A stretch of DNA of 64,000 nt, taken from the IMG/VR virus record IMGVR_UViG_3300042559_001588, positions 1 through 64,000 of that record. One strand, 5' to 3'. Below are positions 58,904 through 64,000 of the stretch, one piece after another. A model generated the notes under the pieces. That model made no database searches. It saw only the letters and a program-made list of their open reading frames with translations, and was not told the origin of the DNA. The position numbers and the translations under genes are program-made. The stretch comes from a virus. How positions within the stretch are numbered: position 1 is the first letter of the stretch; every line of letters begins with the position of its first letter.

Positions 58904-59887
58904 ATGAAACTAAGCGAACTCATTGCCTACCGCAATCAACTGCTGGAATATGATGTGGCAGATATACAGTATCATGCTCGACATAAATTGGCCGATGTTG
59001 TGCATACTGTGAAAAACAGTGTGATACAGCCGCGATCTTTCACGCAGTCGATAGAAGAAGATTTAAATAATCTAGTTGACATCTTTAATCAATTTGGATT
59101 GACACTGGACGAGTTGGTAAAAGAACTGGATTCCTTAATTGAAACTGTTGAAAAGACCTACTATAAAGATAGCACAGCACAGTACAACGAAGAGTCTACT
59201 AGATACGGTCATTTGTCCGACAGCACCAACGCCCAAGTCAACCAACAAATCATTGACCGTAGTCTAGCAATAAGTCCAGAAACTCAACAGATGCTGTTGG
59301 ACAGAATAAAATCTTTTGTAGACTGGAAGTATGCTGGATTGATCATTAGACCGGGAAAAGAAACTTTCATTGATGATTTGGTAGCACTGGATCCATTGTA
59401 TCTTGTTGACTACAGTCATGCATTGTTGGCACCAGCTCGGAGTAAATTCAATGCTGAGTATCAAAATAGATTAAGAACATACGAAGAATCTCCGGTCACA
59501 ACTGATGTGCTGGCTGCAATACCAGACAATCAACTGGGACTGTGTCTGGCATTTAATTTCTTTGAATTCACACCGATTGAAGTGGTAGAAAACTATTTGG
59601 AAATTATATTTAAAAAACTAAGACCTGGCGGCACACTGGCCATGACATTCAATGATTGCGATCGTGCTCATTGTGTGGCATTGGTTGAAAAAAACTTCTG
59701 TTTTTATACACCAGGAAGGCGTGTCAAAGCCGCAGCCAAGCGACTCAAATATCAACAGCAGTTTATGTGGACCGACAAGCTGAATCTCACCTGGCTGGAA
59801 TTGCGTAAACCTGGAACACTCACTAGTCTAAAAGGCGGACAAACATTGGCAAAAATATTACCCAAACCACTTGCAAAATCTAAATAA
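58904..59887 (+). CDS. Methyltransferase-like protein
   Basis: A 327-residue protein starting MKLSELIAYRNQLLEYDVAD. A helical N-terminal half is followed by a C-terminal part that may be a methyltransferase fold (LGLCLAFNFFEFTPIEVVEN; FKKLRPGGTLAMTFNDCD), though the SAM-binding glycine motif is not clear. The N-terminus also matches M-x3-E-L. It starts four bases after the polymerase stop. Function uncertain. Confidence 0.5.
   Translation: MKLSELIAYRNQLLEYDVADIQYHARHKLADVVHTVKNSVIQPRSFTQSIEEDLNNLVDIFNQFGLTLDELVKELDSLIETVEKTYYKDSTAQYNEESTRYGHLSDSTNAQVNQQIIDRSLAISPETQQMLLDRIKSFVDWKYAGLIIRPGKETFIDDLVALDPLYLVDYSHALLAPARSKFNAEYQNRLRTYEESPVTTDVLAAIPDNQLGLCLAFNFFEFTPIEVVENYLEIIFKKLRPGGTLAMTFNDCDRAHCVALVEKNFCFYTPGRRVKAAAKRLKYQQQFMWTDKLNLTWLELRKPGTLTSLKGGQTLAKILPKPLAKSK
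59880..59886 (+). promoter_or_regulatory. Late-like promoter element CTAAATA
   Basis: CTAAATA overlapping the stop of the previous gene, 35 bases before the sliding-clamp ATG with an ATAGGAG site between. Confidence 0.45.
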
Positions 59888-59920
59888 ACCATATACAATA
59901 CACTATAGGAGAAATAAAAC

Positions 59921-60643
59921 ATGAAAGATCATTTACTAGACCTGGTTCAACACACACTCGATTTGGGTGTAATTGACTTGGTTAAAATCACAGGCGACGA
60001 CAAAGAAACAGTTATTGCTGCGGTGGCAGAAGACCGTTCGGTAGTAGTGGAAGGCAAGTTTGCTGGACCAGTGGCAGATTTTGTTGGTACCTTTGGCATG
60101 CCAAATTTAAACAAGTTAAAAATCTTGTTGAATCTTCAGGAATACCGCGAGAACGCCAAACTCAGTATCACACGCAAGACCACAGGCGAACCAGATGGTA
60201 TTGCATTTGAAAACGCTGCTGGCGACTTTAAAAACAGCTATCGCTTTATGGCCAGTGGCATGGTGAACGACCAGCTCAAGAACTATAAATTTAAAACACC
60301 AACTTGGCACATTGAGTTTGAACCAACTGTGGCCAGTATCCTGCGTTTGAAAATGCAAGCACAGGCCAACGCCGAAGAAACCAACTTTCAAGCAAAAACC
60401 GATGGTACCGACTTGATGTTCTTCTTTGGCGATCACAGCACTCACGCTGGAAACTTTGTGTTTCAACCAAACATCACAGGACAGCTCAAACGAGCATGGT
60501 CGTGGCCTATTGTGACATTCATCAGCATTATGAATCTTGCTGGCGACAAGATTGTCCGGATCAGTGATGACGGTGCAGCAATGATCACTGTGGATTCAGG
60601 ACTTGCTGTTTATAACTACATTCTTCCAGCACAGAGCAAGTGA
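59921..60643 (+). CDS. 45: Sliding clamp (gp45-like)
   Basis: A 240-residue DNA polymerase processivity clamp. It has the gp45 layout (LDLGVIDLVKITGDDKETVI; ENAAGDFKNSYRFMASGM; the C-terminal LAVYNYILPAQSK) and a length close to T4 gp45 (228). It is loaded by the gp44-like ATPase and also acts in late transcription in T4. It has a strong GGAG site and is coupled to the transglycosylase-like gene. Confidence 0.88.
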   Translation: MKDHLLDLVQHTLDLGVIDLVKITGDDKETVIAAVAEDRSVVVEGKFAGPVADFVGTFGMPNLNKLKILLNLQEYRENAKLSITRKTTGEPDGIAFENAAGDFKNSYRFMASGMVNDQLKNYKFKTPTWHIEFEPTVASILRLKMQAQANAEETNFQAKTDGTDLMFFFGDHSTHAGNFVFQPNITGQLKRAWSWPIVTFISIMNLAGDKIVRISDDGAAMITVDSGLAVYNYILPAQSK

Positions 60644-62202
60644 TGGAACAAGACAATCTAACAGCCAAGCAAAAAGATTACGCCATATTTTTGCCGGCTA
60701 TTAGTGGATTCTACGCCACCTTTGTAGGCAAGCAGCGTGATCCAGTAAATGGTCCCTATGTGGAGCCAGGTCGTATGCCCGCAGGTATTCCTGATATGGA
60801 ACAACTGAACTGGCTCAACAGCCAGCAAGCATTGTTTCCATATCGGTGGAGTCTGTATTCAGGTGGACACGCCAACTTAGATCTTACCAAACCAGACTGG
60901 TCAGAGGATATGGTTCGTAATCGTGAGCCTGGCACACTCGTGTTAGGCGACTCGGGTGGATTCCAGATTGCCAAAGGTCTGTGGGAAGGCGATTGGAAAG
61001 CCAACTCGGGCTGTGCCAAAGCACAAAAGAAGCGCGAATCTATTCTCAAATGGCTAGACGGTGTTGCCACATACGGCATGACTCTGGATATCCCTACCTG
61101 GGTTATTCATGACAAGAATGCCAGCGACAAGTGCGGTATCAAAACACTGCAAGAAGCAGTTGACGCTACCAAATACAACAACGAATACTTTATGAAACAT
61201 CGTAAAGGTGTTAAAAATGGTGGCATGAAAGTGTTGAATGTTCTGCAGGGTGCCAGTCATGCCGACGCTGATCGCTGGTACGACCTAATGAAAGACTACT
61301 GCGATCCTGTCAAGTATCCAGACACTCACTTCAACGGCTGGAGCATGGGCGGACAGAACATGTGTGATGTGCATTTGGTGCTCAAGCGTTTGGTAGCATT
61401 GCGACATGACAATTTGTTGCAACCAGGTATTCACGATTGGATGCACTTTTTGGGTACCAGCAAGTTGGAATGGGCCGTGCTGCTGACTGTGATTCAGCGA
61501 GCAGTTAGAAAGTATGTGAATCCAGAATTTACCATTTCTTTTGATTGTGCCAGTCCATTCCTGGCCACTGCCAATGGTCAAGTGTATCACGAGATTGTGC
61601 TGCCACACAATGGCAAGTGGAGTTACAGAATGAATCCCATTGCGGATGACAAAAAGTACAGCACAGACACACGCCCGTATGGACAAGCAGTGGTGGCAGA
61701 TGGCCTGGTTGATAAATTCGACGAAAGTCCCATCAGCCAACATCTGCAGATGAAAGATATTTGTTATTACAAACCCGGTGACCTAAATAAGATTGGCAAA
61801 GAAGGCAAAACAAGTTGGGACAGTTTCAGCTATGCTTTGTTGATGGGTCATAATGTGTGGTTACATTTGGAATCAGTGCAACGGGCCAACAGAGAATTTG
61901 ATGCTGGATCAAGACCCAAAATGATGTGGGACACCAATGGCGATTACACCAAGTTTGAAGACATTGTGGAAGCAATCTTTGCTACACCAGATCGAGCAGA
62001 AGCAGAAGCCATCATTGAACAGTACGATCGTTATTGGATGGACATAGTCGGCACTCGCGGATTCAAAGGCAAGAAGGCCAAAAACGCTCGTTCACAATTC
62101 AACGCATTGTTCGAAACAGTTGACGACGAGGTCGATGATAATGTACAATCACAACAAGCAATAGACGATCGAATTGCAATTCAAGAAGATTTAGGTTTAT
62201 GA
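60643..62202 (+). CDS. DpdA-like (tRNA-guanine transglycosylase family) protein
   Basis: A 519-residue protein of the TGT superfamily. LVLGDSGGFQIAKGLWEGD is the family active-site DSGGFQ motif; GMTLDIPTWVI follows. GVKNGGMKVLNVLQGASHAD and GWSMGGQNMCDVHLV continue the barrel. The zinc CxCxxC motif of bacterial TGT is not seen, which fits DpdA-type enzymes that insert preQ0 derivatives into DNA. A QueD-like gene lies three genes on. A GTG at 60640 is the alternative start. It probably modifies phage DNA against restriction; inferred. Confidence 0.75.
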   Translation: MEQDNLTAKQKDYAIFLPAISGFYATFVGKQRDPVNGPYVEPGRMPAGIPDMEQLNWLNSQQALFPYRWSLYSGGHANLDLTKPDWSEDMVRNREPGTLVLGDSGGFQIAKGLWEGDWKANSGCAKAQKKRESILKWLDGVATYGMTLDIPTWVIHDKNASDKCGIKTLQEAVDATKYNNEYFMKHRKGVKNGGMKVLNVLQGASHADADRWYDLMKDYCDPVKYPDTHFNGWSMGGQNMCDVHLVLKRLVALRHDNLLQPGIHDWMHFLGTSKLEWAVLLTVIQRAVRKYVNPEFTISFDCASPFLATANGQVYHEIVLPHNGKWSYRMNPIADDKKYSTDTRPYGQAVVADGLVDKFDESPISQHLQMKDICYYKPGDLNKIGKEGKTSWDSFSYALLMGHNVWLHLESVQRANREFDAGSRPKMMWDTNGDYTKFEDIVEAIFATPDRAEAEAIIEQYDRYWMDIVGTRGFKGKKAKNARSQFNALFETVDDEVDDNVQSQQAIDDRIAIQEDLGL

Positions 62203-62708
62203 TTAGAAAAGATCACGACGATTCGGTAAAGTTCTTTACTGGAACAGAAGTAGAACACACTCCTGCATTGGGAAAGAAAACTCTGTTTGTGGTGGGTGTG
62301 CAGTCAGTGGATGACATTGCTGCACACCTAACAGGCTGCGAACACATCTACTTTGGCGCCAACCAGAGTTTTCCCAACTATGACATCAATGCTCGTGGTT
62401 GGCTAGACTGGGAGAACATGATTGGACCATTCCTAGACCGAGGTTATCTATGCACCCTAGACATAGATGTCAAATCCGTGGAAGGCTTGTTAGAAAGCGG
62501 ATTCACCGAACATCACAACTTCATTCCCATGATATCGGTCAAGCTGCCTTACATACGCCAGCTGGGCTACAACGCCACACTCAAACTGGACGACAAAGAC
62601 TTTGCTGCTACCAATCCTGGAGTGTGGTGTCACAGTGTACACAAATTACAAAGTCGCACAGCATTCACTGACTGGGATCAGTACAACAAAGACGAGGTAG
62701 TAAAATGA
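62199..62708 (+). CDS. Conserved protein between dpdA-like and queD-like genes
   Basis: A 169-residue protein (MIRKDHDDSVKFFTGTEVEH; KKTLFVVGVQSVDDIAAHL; DRGYLCTLDIDVKSVEGLLE) starting inside the stop of the transglycosylase-like gene. Alternating strands and helices suggest a TIM-barrel-like or Rossmann fold. I recall related sequences beside phage DNA-modification genes, but have no family name. A role in 7-deazaguanine modification is inferred from position. Confidence 0.6.
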   Translation: MIRKDHDDSVKFFTGTEVEHTPALGKKTLFVVGVQSVDDIAAHLTGCEHIYFGANQSFPNYDINARGWLDWENMIGPFLDRGYLCTLDIDVKSVEGLLESGFTEHHNFIPMISVKLPYIRQLGYNATLKLDDKDFAATNPGVWCHSVHKLQSRTAFTDWDQYNKDEVVK

Positions 62709-62995
62709 TTAGATGGTTATGGTCAAGAATGATGAAATGGGGTTGGGATTTCAACCACAATCTACAAGAAAACGATGTAGTCTATGCCCTAGGAAGCAGA
62801 GATGATGATAGTATTGAATTGTCAGACCCATTAACCTTTAGAATACAAACAGTGTTGGGCGGCACCTTGATAGAAACCAGTTATTATCATAGGAAATCAG
62901 AGGATCGTCGCTCTAAATTATATATTGTCACACCAGAAGAAAACTTGTCTGAAAGTGTGGGTAAAATTGTAACCATGGAACTACTACAAAAATGA
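62705..62995 (+). CDS. Small phage protein of unknown function
   Basis: A 96-residue protein (MIRWLWSRMMKWGWDFNHNL; VTPEENLSESVGKIVTME), Trp-rich at the N-terminus and beta-like after. It overlaps genes on both sides by ATGA, so it belongs to the transglycosylase operon. No family recognised. Confidence 0.55.
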   Translation: MIRWLWSRMMKWGWDFNHNLQENDVVYALGSRDDDSIELSDPLTFRIQTVLGGTLIETSYYHRKSEDRRSKLYIVTPEENLSESVGKIVTMELLQK

Positions 62996-63465
62996 TACAA
63001 GCACAACGAGAAGCAATAGATCGCATCGTGGAAAAGGCCGAACGCAAAGTCTGGGTCACATTCCAAAAAGAAGGCATACATAAATACCCTGCGGCGCTGA
63101 CAGATCCAGCGTTGGCCACAGGAGATGAATATGATGTATCGTTTTTGGGCCATCCTCATCGCCACATCTTTCATTTCAGGGTGTGGATCGATGTGTTCCA
63201 TAATGACCGGGACATCGAGTTCATCCAATTCAAACGCTGGCTCGAAAACCTGTTCCGGCCTAAACATACCGACAATAACAATAATACGGATTCCGTTCTA
63301 AGCCTTGACTACAAAAGTTGCGAGATGATCGCAGATGACATATATATACAGATTGCACAGCGATATCCGGACAGAGCTGTGTGGATTGAAGTATCCGAAG
63401 ACAATGAAAACGGCTGCTTGATCAAGTATGAACTTTCTCGTCCTAACCTCTCTTTAAAAATTTAA
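62992..63465 (+). CDS. QueD/6-pyruvoyl-tetrahydropterin-synthase-like protein
   Basis: A 157-residue protein. GHPHRHIFHFRVWIDVFHND has the HxH metal pattern of the QueD/PTPS family; LDYKSCEMIADDIYIQIAQR resembles the LDH...TxENxA region that carries the family's catalytic residues, and AVWIEVSEDNENGCLIKYE matches the closing strands. QueD makes the pterin-derived precursor of 7-deazaguanine. The first family His/Cys elements are less clear, so activity should be checked. A 24-base palindrome overlaps its stop. Confidence 0.65.
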   Translation: MIQAQREAIDRIVEKAERKVWVTFQKEGIHKYPAALTDPALATGDEYDVSFLGHPHRHIFHFRVWIDVFHNDRDIEFIQFKRWLENLFRPKHTDNNNNTDSVLSLDYKSCEMIADDIYIQIAQRYPDRAVWIEVSEDNENGCLIKYELSRPNLSLKI

Positions 63466-63476
63466 AAATTTTTAAA
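63453..63476 (+). repeat. AT-rich perfect inverted repeat
   Basis: TTTAAAAATTT (63453-63463) and AAATTTTTAAA (63466-63476), two bases apart, overlapping the stop of the QueD-like gene. Possible terminator or replication/regulatory site. Confidence 0.5.
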
Positions 63477-63504
63477 TCTCATCAACCTTTAAAAAAGAAA
63501 CATC

Positions 63505-63726
63505 ATGGCCAAACAACTCGTACAAGCCAACCCCAAGTCTACAGCAGCACTGGAAGAACTAGGAACCTTTCTGGAATTTTGTTGCGATTTTGGATATCGT
63601 TACAATGAAGCAGACCTGTATAACTTCAAAAGTTATGCCTGGCAGCAATACAACAAGTTCACGCAGGGTAAAAACGCTCGTGACATGTGGGCCGAAGATG
63701 CTCGTAGGTTAAACAGAAATATTTAA
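63505..63726 (+). CDS. Conserved small phage protein
   Basis: A 73-residue protein (MAKQLVQANPKSTAALEELG; FCCDFGYRYNEADLYNFKSY) of a helical type common in T4-like phages. AAAAAGAAA lies upstream of the ATG. Function unknown. Confidence 0.6.
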   Translation: MAKQLVQANPKSTAALEELGTFLEFCCDFGYRYNEADLYNFKSYAWQQYNKFTQGKNARDMWAEDARRLNRNI

Positions 63727-63729
63727 ATC

Positions 63730-64000
63730 TTGGTTACAATATTTTTTGTTCCAGGAATGTTTGGATCAACTGTTGAATTTGTGCTAAGGTCGTATACAGA
63801 CAAATTCAACAAGGTCAATGGAGAAGTGTTGTCGGATGGATCTATGCATTCATTTGAAAAAGCGTTTCACCCAACTGATATGGAATCAATAACTCCAAAA
63901 TCTGTGGTAGATATATCCACCCCAATATATCCATTTAAAAAACAACATTTTCCTGAAATACTACAAGCGTTTTTGAACAATAAGCTCATACACAACACAA
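63730..64000 (+). CDS. Start of a conserved phage protein (cut by window end)
   Basis: An open frame to the window end, encoding VTIFFVPGMFGSTVEFVLRS and then TDKFNKVNGEVLSDGSMHSF. I recall similar sequences in T4-like phages; no function is known to me. The best start is a TTG at 63730, three bases after the previous stop. The 3' end is outside the window. Confidence 0.6.
   Translation, partial: MVTIFFVPGMFGSTVEFVLRSYTDKFNKVNGEVLSDGSMHSFEKAFHPTDMESITPKSVVDISTPIYPFKKQHFPEILQAFLNNKLIHNT

Noticed and set aside
1-64000. CRISPR arrays, insertion sequences, integrase or attachment sites
   Set aside because: None seen: no regularly spaced repeats, transposase motifs or integrase motifs; the tandem repeats found are in-frame linkers or fibre repeats.

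Overview
This window is most likely part of the genome of a large, strictly lytic T4-like tailed phage. The evidence is a family-B DNA polymerase with gp43-type motifs, a gp45-type sliding clamp, a gp44-type clamp-loader ATPase, a gp31-like co-chaperonin, PhoH, a DsbA-like protein, T4-type lysis genes and long fibre/baseplate proteins. No integrase, repressor, rRNA, tRNA or CRISPR was found. Gene packing is very tight (many ATGA and TAATG overlaps) and all but two genes lie on the + strand. A Bug/TctC-type periplasmic receptor gene and the moderate base composition fit a Gram-negative, possibly freshwater betaproteobacterial host. That host assignment is inference.

Layout. 0-5 kb: small early-type genes, an Hc1/histone-like protein, a SleB cell-wall hydrolase with a membrane partner, and NAD synthetase. 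5-8.6 kb: WYL_2 protein, translation factor IF-1, a radical SAM protein, an SGNH-like protein, Fe/Mn superoxide dismutase and an IscA/ErpA-type protein. 8.7-16.4 kb: five fibre/baseplate-type structural genes with Thr-Gly-Asn-Val repeats, Ig-like modules and a polyglycine adhesin. 16.4-22.3 kb: a DnaE-like fragment, co-chaperonin, nucleotidyltransferase, clamp loader, HAD phosphatase and PhoH (minus strand). 22.4-27.1 kb: a putative endonuclease plus DNA methyltransferase pair, two conserved late genes, a second SGNH-like protein and a minus-strand methyltransferase. 27.2-30.8 kb: a coupled operon for a Bug receptor, a sulfotransferase-like protein, two 2OG-Fe(II) oxygenase-like proteins and a kinase/nucleotidyltransferase fusion. 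31-33.4 kb: lysis cassette (GH19 endolysin, two spanin-like genes, holin). 33.4-40.8 kb: DnaJ, ClpA, structural genes, nucleotidyltransferase, phosphoesterase and glycosyltransferase. 40.8-55.7 kb: an unusual block of multidomain proteins, including two of about 1,450 residues. 55.9-64 kb: DsbA-like protein, DNA polymerase, sliding clamp, then a DpdA-like transglycosylase and a QueD-like protein that suggest 7-deazaguanine DNA modification.

Two promoter classes can be read directly. One is sigma70-like, TTGACN-17-TATAAT. The other is a T4-late-like TAAATA element. At several genes of both classes the ATG lies at the predicted transcription start, which suggests leaderless mRNAs in a phage that also carries its own IF-1.

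The most unusual signal is the 40.8-55.7 kb block. Many of its proteins start with a shared short pattern (M-x3-E-[FIL]-hydrophobic-x-E) that resembles T4 capsid-targeting sequences. The large ones also contain repeated Gly-Val-(Ala/Thr/Ser)-Glu elements, partly built from one repeated DNA word, and two internal twin-arginine-like segments. I propose that this block encodes virion-packaged, protease-processed effector proteins; this is unproven.
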